Assembly: GCA_964349045.1 (NCBI GenBank)
Contig: CAYGFI010000139.1
Location: forward strand, 1 to 13,044
Reading direction: 5' to 3'
DNA length: 13,044 nt
DNA from: JACJXF01 sp964349045
GTDB lineage: Bacteria; Bacteroidota; Bacteroidia; Bacteroidales; GCA-2748055
The position numbers were made by a program, and so were the translations under genes. Numbering within the stretch: the stretch's first letter is position 1; each line of letters begins with the position of its first letter. The notes below the pieces were generated by a model. That model was not told the origin of the DNA. It saw only the letters and a program-made list of their open reading frames with translations, and did not search any database. This document shows positions 1 to 5,769 of this stretch, piece by piece.

Positions 1-62
1 CCCCGTTACCCCGTTACCCCGTTACCCCGTTACCCCGTTACTTCAAAACTCCGTAACCTTCC
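1..62. repeat. Tandem 8-bp repeat array behind the yciO-like stop codon
   Basis: Five exact copies of CCCCGTTA fill positions 1-40. Two degenerate units in the same 8-bp register follow (CTTCAAAA at 41-48, CTCCGTAA at 49-56), then CCTTCC up to the stop codon of the neighbouring minus-strand gene. The array starts at the window edge, so its true length is unknown. Read on the minus strand it lies immediately 3' of the gene's TAG and is probably transcribed as its 3' UTR. A related degenerate array lies behind ilvC (7557-7596). Its function is unknown. Exact 8-bp tandem copies are prone to slippage, so copy number may vary between strains. Confidence 0.9.
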
Positions 63-680
63 CTATTCAAGTATTCCCAGCCCCTGCCTTACCACCACTG
101 GTTCATCTCCTGTACAATCAACAATAGTTGATGGAATATTACCCCCATAGCCACCATCTATCATCATGTCAATCTGATCCTTGAAATTTTCATAAATAAC
201 TTCCGGATCGGTTGTGTATTCCACGATCTGGTCGGAGTCAAGAACCGATGTAGTTAATATAGGATGTCCTAACTCTCTGACTATCTCGAGAATTATATTA
301 TTATCAGGAATACGGATACCTACTGTTTTCTTTCTGTTCTCCATTATTTTGGGAACGCGGTTATTTGCAGGAAGTATAAAGGTGAAAGGTCCGGGCAAAT
401 GACTCTTCATCAATTTGAATATACGGTTGTCAAAAGGTCGGGTATAATCAGAAAGATTTCTGAAATCAGGTACTATGAAAGAAAAATTGGCTTTTTCCGG
501 TTTTAATCCCTTAATCTTAGCAATCCGGTCTACCGCTTTTGGCTTAAAAATGTCACAGCCAAGTCCGTAAACCGTATCTGTCGGGTAGATGATTACTCCG
601 CCTTTCCGCAAGACTTCACAGACTTCGCGCACTTGCCTGGGATTCGGATTATCGTTATATAACCGGATGTACATTTTCAT
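63..680 (-). CDS. YciO-type Sua5/YciO/YrdC family protein
   Basis: This 205-residue protein belongs to the YrdC-like family, whose TsaC/Sua5 members make threonylcarbamoyl-AMP from threonine, bicarbonate and ATP for the tRNA modification t6A. The family signature PTDTVYGLG is near residues 33-41. The rest resembles E. coli YciO more than TsaC. The stretch LMKSHLPGPFTFILP matches the YciO pattern, KKTVGIRIP follows, and GGYGGNIPSTIVD lies near the C-terminus. The length equals that of YciO (about 206). The Lys-x-Arg-Pro substrate motif of TsaC/Sua5 reads K-G-L-K-P here, so the Arg is missing, and the usual S-x-N motif is replaced by TTSVLDSD. YciO-type proteins are RNA- or nucleotide-binding with doubtful threonylcarbamoyl-AMP synthase activity, so the family is firm and the reaction is not. 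The ATG at 680 is the first start; a second ATG lies two codons inside. A consensus -7 box precedes it. Confidence 0.88.
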   Translation of the reverse strand: MKMYIRLYNDNPNPRQVREVCEVLRKGGVIIYPTDTVYGLGCDIFKPKAVDRIAKIKGLKPEKANFSFIVPDFRNLSDYTRPFDNRIFKLMKSHLPGPFTFILPANNRVPKIMENRKKTVGIRIPDNNIILEIVRELGHPILTTSVLDSDQIVEYTTDPEVIYENFKDQIDMMIDGGYGGNIPSTIVDCTGDEPVVVRQGLGILE

Positions 681-694
681 TGATTCAAGTCGGA

Positions 695-702
695 CAAAAG
701 TA
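695..702 (-). promoter_or_regulatory. Candidate -7 promoter element of the yciO-like gene
   Basis: Read on the minus strand the bases are TACTTTTG, an exact match to the Bacteroidota -7 consensus TAnnTTTG, about 14 nt upstream of the ATG at 680. No clear -33 TTTG is visible at the expected spacing. The placement predicts a very short 5' UTR. The 204-bp region 681-884 between the divergent genes contains nothing else that I recognise. Confidence 0.5.
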
Positions 703-855
703 GATAAAAAAAGAATTGTATGGTGAAGCGGGAATATCTAAAAATGGCTTACCGGCATACTGTTTTTGAACAGGTAAGTAAAATTTTATCCGAATATCTG
801 TTCTTTTTTAGCTAAAAATACCAAAGGAATATTTTATTATTACGTAATCAATTAT

Positions 856-863
856 TATTTTTG
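856..863 (+). promoter_or_regulatory. Candidate -7 promoter element of the DUF6364/PIN cassette
   Basis: TATTTTTG at 856-863 matches TAnnTTTG exactly and lies 21 nt before the ATG at 885. A T-rich stretch about 20 nt further upstream may serve as a weak -33 element. The match also bears on the start codon. The in-frame TTG at 861 falls inside this element and would precede the transcript start, so translation most likely begins at 885. Confidence 0.5.
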
Positions 864-884
864 TCGTATAAAAATATTTATGCT

Positions 885-1142
885 ATGGATGCAAAAATAA
901 CACTGGCCTTCGACAAAGAAGTTATCGGAAAGGCCAAAAAATTCGCAGAGGCCCAGAATATCAGTTTGTCCCGCATGATGGAGTTTCTGCTTCGCCAGAT
1001 AACCAGTGGTAATTATTCAAACCTTGAAAACTTGCCGGTATCGGATTGGGTTAATCAGTTGGCTGAAGGGGAAGCAAAATATATAACGAGGCCAAAAACC
1101 CGTAAGGCCCTGAAAAACGAATTCCTTAATTCGAGGAAATGA
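885..1142 (+). CDS. DUF6364-like small protein, candidate antitoxin
   Basis: This 85-residue protein resembles the DUF6364 group of small Bacteroidota proteins that pair with PIN-domain genes. The N-terminal half has the typical pattern: a short beta strand (MDAKITLAFD), a basic helix beginning KEVIGKAKKFAEAQN, then ISLSRMMEFLLRQIT, resembling a ribbon-helix-helix DNA-binding fold. The polar, basic C-terminal half (about 50-85) would be the toxin-wrapping segment expected of an antitoxin. The stop codon overlaps the next gene's start as ATGA, implying translational coupling. The start was set at the ATG at 885, because the upstream in-frame TTG at 861 lies in a promoter box. By analogy with VapBC-like pairs it would neutralise the PIN protein and repress the operon; that role is inferred. 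Confidence 0.75.
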   Translation: MDAKITLAFDKEVIGKAKKFAEAQNISLSRMMEFLLRQITSGNYSNLENLPVSDWVNQLAEGEAKYITRPKTRKALKNEFLNSRK

Positions 1143-1552
1143 AAATTTTTCTGGATGCTAATGTATTGGTAACGGTTCTAAACAAAGAGTACCCTCTTTT
1201 CAGTGATGCTTCGAGGATTCTAAGTGTTTCTGACAGAAAGGATTTTCAGGTATTCACATCACCGGTTTGTCTCGCCATTGCCTTTTATTTTGCAGAAAAG
1301 AAAAGTGGCGCAACCCAGGCTATAAAGAAAATTGCACTTCTTGTTTCCCATATTCATATAGCGCCAACAAATAAAGAATCTGTTTTAAAAACCATAAGTA
1401 ATCAGAAAATTATTGATTTCGAAGACGGACTGGAGTACTATTCTGCACTTGAATCCGGCTGCCAGACCATAATAACCGAGGACCAGGGAGATTTTCATTT
1501 CTCAGAAATTGAAGTGTTAAACTGCAAAGATTTTATGAGGAGATACTTGTAA
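1139..1552 (+). CDS. PIN-domain protein, candidate ribonuclease toxin
   Basis: This 137-residue single-domain PIN protein is the expected length for VapC-like toxins. PIN domains are Mg-dependent ribonucleases built around a cluster of acidic residues. The first is D6 in KIFLDANVL. A second cluster is DFEDGLEYYSAL, with D96 as the likely catalytic residue. The third is ITEDQGDF, with D115 and D118 near the C-terminus. The usual mid-domain Glu is not obvious: the matching stretch reads SPVCLAIAFYF. That is also common in Bacteroidota PIN proteins encoded beside DUF6364-like genes. The gene overlaps the upstream candidate antitoxin by 4 nt, so the two form one transcription and translation unit. 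Toxicity is inferred from family and arrangement; a housekeeping nuclease role cannot be excluded. The 88 bp to the convergent gene end show no convincing terminator. Confidence 0.78.
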   Translation: MKIFLDANVLVTVLNKEYPLFSDASRILSVSDRKDFQVFTSPVCLAIAFYFAEKKSGATQAIKKIALLVSHIHIAPTNKESVLKTISNQKIIDFEDGLEYYSALESGCQTIITEDQGDFHFSEIEVLNCKDFMRRYL

Positions 1553-1640
1553 TGATATACAATAAGTAAGGTATACCAGCTTCCTGTTTCAGGACGGATA
1601 AATGGGATTCTCTAAAATTGCCTGAATACAAGCACAAATA

Positions 1641-2843
1641 CTATTCCAGGTACTTATTTATAAGTCTTTCAATCAAATCATTAAGCAATTCCACCTCATA
1701 TTCCCCGACAGTAGGTTCAAGATGCTCATTTCCAATACCACTGTCGTTGGTAATGAAAACATAAGTTCCATTGGTGGCGATCGACATATAGCGCATTAAA
1801 AATTCGGTTTCCTTATCGATACCGCTTGCAGTTACGGGGATTACTTTTATTCCTTTACTTGCAGCAAGGGAAATCTGATAATGGATTTCTGTGACAATCT
1901 GAGGCTCGTAGTGAGGAGGAGCATCCAATACAAGAAAAATGATTCTGGAGGTAGCGGCTGTTGACCATTGCAGATCGTTTATTGCTTTTTTCAGTGCGGT
2001 ATGAACGGCTTCGGGAAAATCTCCCCCGCCATTTGCAGATTGGTTTTTTATGAAATCAACGGTTTGGTTAATATCCTGTGAAAAATTGGATATACGTGTA
2101 ATAAATTCATCATCGGTATCACGATAAAACACCGATCCCAGGTTAATGGAAGCCTCAGGGTTTGCTGTTTTAACCCTTCCGATAACATCGATAAGTTCAA
2201 CTTTCAGATATTCAAGTTCATCTCCCATTGAGCCCGTGGCATCGACTACAAATGCGATATCTGTTTTTTTCGTGAGAGATTGGTTCTTATCAAATATCAG
2301 TTCATTTACTCCCTGTGGAAAGAAATGAATATCAGAAAAAATTGTATTGTCAATTCTGATTTTCAGGTTTTCAAGGGGGATTTCAACAGACTGATTGAGC
2401 CTGGGAAAAAGCTCGGCTGTCCCGAAATTATCGGTTTTTGCAGTCCAGATTACTTCTTCGCTTTCATTCAGTAATTCAAGAGTTATATCCACCAGGTTTT
2501 CAGATTCGGGATTCTGCAACTTTACTGATATACGGTTACTCAGATCATATGACCAGTATACGGGCATATCAAAATAGGCATCATCCTGACCCAGGTTATT
2601 CCAAAAGTCCCAGTTCGCCAGGTCGTTCCATTCACCAGCAGTAATTTGTCCAGACTGAACAGGTTCTCCTCCTTCACCATTCGAACTGCCTGAACCGCCA
2701 GAACTTCCGGAGGCGTCTCGTAAACCGCTTGAGTATTCCGATAATCCATCGGTTTTGGAGGAGGACCTTTCAGTTTCAACTTCGGTTTTTGTACAGGAAA
2801 ATGTGAATACAGAAATAGCCAGAAGAATTAATAAGTGTTTCAT
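1641..2843 (-). CDS. VWA-domain lipoprotein
   Basis: This is a 400-residue predicted lipoprotein. A short hydrophobic signal sequence ends in FTFSC, making C17 the likely lipidated residue, although the lipobox is a loose match. A Ser/Gly-rich linker (about 27-60) follows. A beta-rich region with TAGEWNDLANWDFW runs over about 65-170. A von Willebrand factor A domain (about 193-360) comes next, ending in an acidic helical tail. The metal-ion-dependent adhesion site looks intact: DATGS (201-205), the GGGDFPEA segment (272-279), and D308 in FLVLDAPP. VWA domains bind protein partners through a divalent metal, so a surface or periplasmic binding role is likely; the partner is unknown. The ATG at 2843 was chosen because it starts a proper signal peptide. 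The longer reading to 2885 adds 14 residues that do not look like one. Confidence 0.85.
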   Translation of the reverse strand: MKHLLILLAISVFTFSCTKTEVETERSSSKTDGLSEYSSGLRDASGSSGGSGSSNGEGGEPVQSGQITAGEWNDLANWDFWNNLGQDDAYFDMPVYWSYDLSNRISVKLQNPESENLVDITLELLNESEEVIWTAKTDNFGTAELFPRLNQSVEIPLENLKIRIDNTIFSDIHFFPQGVNELIFDKNQSLTKKTDIAFVVDATGSMGDELEYLKVELIDVIGRVKTANPEASINLGSVFYRDTDDEFITRISNFSQDINQTVDFIKNQSANGGGDFPEAVHTALKKAINDLQWSTAATSRIIFLVLDAPPHYEPQIVTEIHYQISLAASKGIKVIPVTASGIDKETEFLMRYMSIATNGTYVFITNDSGIGNEHLEPTVGEYEVELLNDLIERLINKYLE

Positions 2844-3224
2844 TTTATTGTGTTTTAAGAAACGGATTCCACATTTATAAATCATAAAATCAATTTAAGC
2901 GTGATTATTGGATGAAGATCTGTTTAAAGATGCAAAGTATGTCTTTTGAGTTGCGTTGGATGACGAACCAATGATAAATAATCCTCAGAAAAAAGATTTC
3001 CTGGGAATTCCAATAGTTATGTGATAACATTTGCACCTTTAATCAACTAATAATAGCTGGATATAAAATTCAATCTGCAAATTATTTCTAAACATTAGGT
3101 TTTTTCGAAAAAAGGCAATATTTTTAACTTATTCAAAGGCATTTAAAATTGGTTATTGAATTTAGTTTAGGATTCTACCTATTATTTTAATTTGTGTAAT
3201 TATTATATACTTAACAATTTTCTT
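2844..3224. other. Gene-free region between the VWA lipoprotein and TM2 genes
   Basis: These 381 bp separate two divergent genes and contain no ORF that I can support. TTTGCACC at 3030-3037, preceded by AACA, resembles a Bacteroidota -7 element with one mismatch and would give the TM2 gene a long leader of roughly 185 nt. On the minus strand, ATACTTTGC around 2931-2939 could be a degenerate -7 box for the VWA gene. TTTTTTCGAAAAAA at 3100-3113 is a perfect 14-bp palindrome. I see no recognisable riboswitch, tRNA or insertion-sequence remnant. Confidence 0.6.
3187..3194 (+). promoter_or_regulatory. Possible proximal -7 element of the TM2 gene
   Basis: TTAATTTG differs from TAnnTTTG at one position. 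It lies 30 nt before the ATG at 3225, and TTTAG about 20 nt further upstream might act as a weak -33 element. It competes with the TTTGCACC element near 3030 as the start of transcription. Confidence 0.3.
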
Positions 3225-3635
3225 ATGAAAAAAATAGTTCTACTATCTCTAGTGCTTGCATTTACACTTTTATCAGGGTATAATGCAAAAGCTTCGGGTT
3301 ATTTTGCCAATGATAATCTGATAGATGAAATGTTTGCTGATGCAACTGAAACATCACTTTCTTCTTTTAGCGATTTTGCATTAACCATGGATTCACCTGT
3401 TTCCATTTCAGCCAGTGATAAAAGCGCACCCGTTGCCCTGCTGCTGGATTTCTTTTTAGGAGGTTTTGGCGTTCACAGGTTTTACCTCGGTACAGAGATA
3501 ATGACCGGATGTGCATATCCCCTTACATGCGGAGGATTCTTTGGCGTTGTTCCTATTATTGATTTTGTTATTCTGATTATTAATATCGAGGATATTTCAC
3601 AATTTGTTGATAATCCGAAGTTTTTCATGTGGTAA
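3225..3635 (+). CDS. Exported TM2-domain protein
   Basis: This 136-residue protein has an N-terminal signal peptide (about 1-24, possible cleavage near NAKA-SG), a polar spacer (about 25-67) and a C-terminal TM2 domain (about 68-120). The TM2 signature FLGGFGVHRFYLG (77-89) links two hydrophobic segments, VALLLDFFLGG and the one ending PIIDFVILIIN, whose Asp (113) is the conserved polar residue of the second helix. TM2 proteins are small membrane proteins of unknown molecular function. The ATG at 3225 was chosen because it begins a canonical MKK signal peptide; the upstream in-frame ATG at 3192 adds 11 atypical residues and sits on a possible promoter. A strong terminator follows, so this gene probably forms its own transcript, although it may act with the downstream operon, which also encodes PGSG-type membrane domains. 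Confidence 0.85.
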   Translation: MKKIVLLSLVLAFTLLSGYNAKASGYFANDNLIDEMFADATETSLSSFSDFALTMDSPVSISASDKSAPVALLLDFFLGGFGVHRFYLGTEIMTGCAYPLTCGGFFGVVPIIDFVILIINIEDISQFVDNPKFFMW

Positions 3636-3671
3636 GAGTTGTAAACCATTAGTTGGCTGATATTTTTACAG

Positions 3672-3717
3672 GAATTAAGTATTAGTGGTTCATGCTAATA
3701 CTTAATTCTTTTTTTTT
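3672..3717 (+). terminator. Strong rho-independent terminator of the TM2 gene
   Basis: The arms GAATTAAGTATTAG (3672-3685) and CTAATACTTAATTC (3695-3708) are perfectly complementary over 14 bp around a 9-nt loop, and nine T residues follow (3709-3717). It lies 37 nt behind the TM2 stop codon and just before the next gene. The in-frame ATG at 3692 falls in this hairpin and is therefore not a credible start for the downstream CDS. Confidence 0.93.
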
Positions 3718-3722
3718 ATTTG
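3715..3722 (+). promoter_or_regulatory. Possible -7 element of the LolA-like/YidD operon
   Basis: TTTATTTG has one mismatch to TAnnTTTG and overlaps the T-tract of the preceding terminator. It would start transcription near 3729, compatible with translation from 3740. No -33 element is evident. If it is inactive, the downstream operon would depend on read-through of the terminator. Confidence 0.25.
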
Positions 3723-3739
3723 CTAACATGTTAAGAAAA

Positions 3740-4447
3740 ATGAAAAGATTATTAAACATATTTTTTGTTTTAGTAATTATATCCCCGAATAATTTGTTAT
3801 TCTCACAATGTATCGATTGTGTAAGTGTTAGCCAGGAGACTCAGGTTTTAAACAAAGGCAATAAAAGTATTTTTAAATGTGACATCTTTTATAACAGGGA
3901 GAAAGATGCAATCACAGCCCATCACTATTATCCGATTGAATTTGTTAAAATGTCAAATCGATATGGTGAAATGAAAATGTATTTTCCAATAACAAATACT
4001 GTTACCCTTCAACAAAATCAATCCCTTTCAACTACAAATGAATTGTTGTATTACTTTATTAATAACAGCCTGTCTGATCTGGGTCTTTCAAAAGAGGGAT
4101 TTAGTCTGATAAGTACAACCCGAGAGGAAGGTATGATGGTAACCACATGGCAGGCCCCTCCACAGTTACAGTTTGTAAACCAGGTCAGGATTGTTTTCAA
4201 AGAAATGCAACCAATTTATTCAGAATACATCAACATGAAAGGGGATATTATAAAGAAAATATACTATAGCAAATATGCGGATTTTAAAACCTTCAGTTTA
4301 CCACTGAGGATTACAGAAATTAGTTTTGAAAGTAAAGAAGATTCAACAATCAAATTATCTGTATTTACAAATGTGCAGACCAGCGACTTTACTGAAAATA
4401 ATTATTTCAATTTCATAATCCCTGATGATGCGAAAATCGCTAAGTAA
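3740..4447 (+). CDS. Exported LolA-like protein
   Basis: With the start at 3740 the protein has 235 residues. A signal peptide (1-23, ending LLFSQ) is followed by a mature N-terminus with Cys-x-x-Cys (C24, C27). The rest is beta-rich: a strand around KSIFKCDIFYN (about 42-52), NRYGEMKMYFP (73-83), a helical stretch STTNELLYYFINN (97-109), and NMKGDIIKKIYYSKY (165-179). This layout of repeated strands, with a short helix and the YGEMKMYFP / KGDIIKKIYYSKY pair, resembles the LolA/outer-membrane lipoprotein-sorting fold, whose members bind acyl chains in the periplasm. Function is inferred from fold only; no lipid-transfer partner is present here. The ATG at 3728 is an alternative start four codons upstream. 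The 3' end overlaps the yidD-like gene by 23 nt. Confidence 0.68.
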   Translation: MKRLLNIFFVLVIISPNNLLFSQCIDCVSVSQETQVLNKGNKSIFKCDIFYNREKDAITAHHYYPIEFVKMSNRYGEMKMYFPITNTVTLQQNQSLSTTNELLYYFINNSLSDLGLSKEGFSLISTTREEGMMVTTWQAPPQLQFVNQVRIVFKEMQPIYSEYINMKGDIIKKIYYSKYADFKTFSLPLRITEISFESKEDSTIKLSVFTNVQTSDFTENNYFNFIIPDDAKIAK

Positions 4448-4901
4448 TTGTTTTATTATACTTTTCATGCTTTCAATAGTCCTGTCGCTTTCAGCCCAGG
4501 AGGATATGATTTTGGATATTGAAAGGATCAACTCTCAATTATCCAGGCAGCAAATATCATTGTATAAGCGGCAATATATTTTTAAGGAAGAGTCATCACT
4601 CCTTAAGAAAATAAATCCGATCAATTTATTTTTCGGGGGATCGTTGTACTTCTACCAGAATGTCCTTTCAAAGCATATCTCAGCAGATTGTCTTTATATG
4701 CCAAGCTGTTCAGAATTCAGCAAACAGGCAATAAGTGAGACGTATCTTATTAATGGAATTCTTTTAACCATTGATCGTTTAAACAGATGCAATATCATAT
4801 CGGCCCAGGATCTGAAACATTACCCAAAAGATGAAATAACCAATCGATACCCTGACCCGATAACAAGATACTTAAAAGCATCAATTCAAAATGGAGAATA
4901 A
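4425..4901 (+). CDS. Exported YidD-domain protein
   Basis: The 158-residue product carries a YidD domain (about 67-123), the family known as membrane protein insertion efficiency factors that assist YidC/Sec in the cytoplasm. The signature is clear: LYFYQNVLS (74-82), the Cys-containing C-x5-C motif CLYMPSCSEF (C89, C95), and a helix ending IDRLNRC (C122). Two features are unlike canonical YidD, which has about 85 residues and no signal peptide. A hydrophobic export signal comes first (about 10-24, ending SLSAQ), and there are extra segments on both sides (25-66 and 124-158). If the signal works, the domain acts in the periplasm. It is also not beside rpmH, rnpA or yidC. Starts at 4425 or 4428 (ATGATG) overlap the LolA-like gene, which implies translational coupling; the 3' end overlaps the next gene by 11 nt. 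Confidence 0.85.
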   Translation: MMRKSLSNCFIILFMLSIVLSLSAQEDMILDIERINSQLSRQQISLYKRQYIFKEESSLLKKINPINLFFGGSLYFYQNVLSKHISADCLYMPSCSEFSKQAISETYLINGILLTIDRLNRCNIISAQDLKHYPKDEITNRYPDPITRYLKASIQNGE

Positions 4902-5769
4902 GCGGAATCCATATAAGATTTTTGTATTGGTTATCTGTCTTATGCTGTTTTCTAAAGTGTCTTATTCACAGAATGCGCCATCATTTGATCTGAAATTTAT
5001 AAATTACCTGGTTAATAAGGGGGATTATGAAGATGTACTTTATTTATTGGATCAGGAAAGGACCGGAATTCATCAATCAAATGACACTGTTAATTATCTT
5101 AGGGGATGGAGTCTCTATTCCCTGAAACGACTCCAGCTTTCATCTGAAAGTTTCATTAAAGTAAAACCTGACTCGGAATATTATTCAAAATCGCATTTTT
5201 TTGCTGCGTATAATTATACACATCTCGGTTCTTATAATGAAGCCCTGGAAACTCTATTAAATATTAATACCCTTTCAGAAAAACATGTTTCTATTAAAAA
5301 TTTTGAATTGTCTGGAATTTATCTTCTTCAGGGAAAATATGAACTGTTCGAAGATATGTTTCCGAAAATAGACAATACTTTTTTTGAAATTTCTGCATCA
5401 TATGAAAATCTGCAAAAGATATCAGCTGATATCAAGAATCATAAAACAAAATCGCCTCTAATTGCCGGATTTTTATCAGGAATTATCCCTGGCTCAGGAA
5501 AATTCTATGCAGGTAAAAGGGGAGAGGCAATTTCTTCTTTTATTACAACAACAGGTCTCGGATTGGTTACCTGGGAAAACGTCAGAAAAAGCGGAATAAA
5601 TAATTATAAAACATTATTGTTTGGAACTGCCTTTGCATTCTCTTATGCAGCTAATATTTATGGAGCTGTAATAACTGTAAACTTACTTGAAACCGAATAC
5701 AGAGATAATGTTAAAAACTCGATTCTTTTCAATTTGCATATTCCTTTGCGTAATACTTTCAATAAATAG
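4891..5769 (+). CDS. Exported TPR-like protein with C-terminal DUF5683-like membrane domain
   Basis: This 292-residue protein has a signal peptide (about 8-26, ending VSYSQ), a helical-repeat region (about 30-182) and a membrane-associated C-terminal domain. The helical region has TPR-like spacing, for example DTVNYLRGWSLYSLKRLQLS (65-84) and AAYNYTHLGSYNEALETLL (105-123). The C-terminal domain opens with GIIPGSGKFYAGKRGEA (197-213), the P-G-S-G-x-x-Y-x-G pattern of DUF5683/TM2-type domains. Two hydrophobic segments follow, around 214-228 and 240-266. TPR arrays usually dock partner proteins, so this looks like a membrane-anchored scaffold; no enzymatic motif is visible. It overlaps the yidD-like gene by 11 nt and the next gene by 62 nt. 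It shares its layout with the next protein, suggesting an old tandem duplication. Confidence 0.75.
   Translation: MENKRNPYKIFVLVICLMLFSKVSYSQNAPSFDLKFINYLVNKGDYEDVLYLLDQERTGIHQSNDTVNYLRGWSLYSLKRLQLSSESFIKVKPDSEYYSKSHFFAAYNYTHLGSYNEALETLLNINTLSEKHVSIKNFELSGIYLLQGKYELFEDMFPKIDNTFFEISASYENLQKISADIKNHKTKSPLIAGFLSGIIPGSGKFYAGKRGEAISSFITTTGLGLVTWENVRKSGINNYKTLLFGTAFAFSYAANIYGAVITVNLLETEYRDNVKNSILFNLHIPLRNTFNK

Noticed and set aside
1..62. Telomere-like repeat or CRISPR array at the window edge
   Set aside because: CCCCGTTA resembles some telomeric repeats, but the flanking genes are bacterial, degenerate copies lie inside the same register, and a related element lies internally behind ilvC. There are no spacers, so it is not CRISPR.
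861..884. TTG start for the DUF6364-like protein
   Set aside because: The TTG is part of a consensus -7 promoter element, and the family N-terminus begins at the ATG at 885.
1553..1640. Terminator between the PIN gene and the VWA gene
   Set aside because: Only a very small stem (TCCTG/CAGGA) and a GGTATACC palindrome are visible, with no T-tract in either direction.
2540..2779. 79-codon open frame antisense-frame to the VWA lipoprotein linker
   Set aside because: It arises from the low-complexity Ser/Gly-coding region read in another frame, has no recognisable motif or start signal, and overlaps a well-supported gene.
3692..3739. LolA-like CDS starting at ATG 3692
   Set aside because: That ATG is inside the terminator hairpin of the upstream gene, and starting there puts extra hydrophobic residues before a normal signal peptide that begins at 3740.
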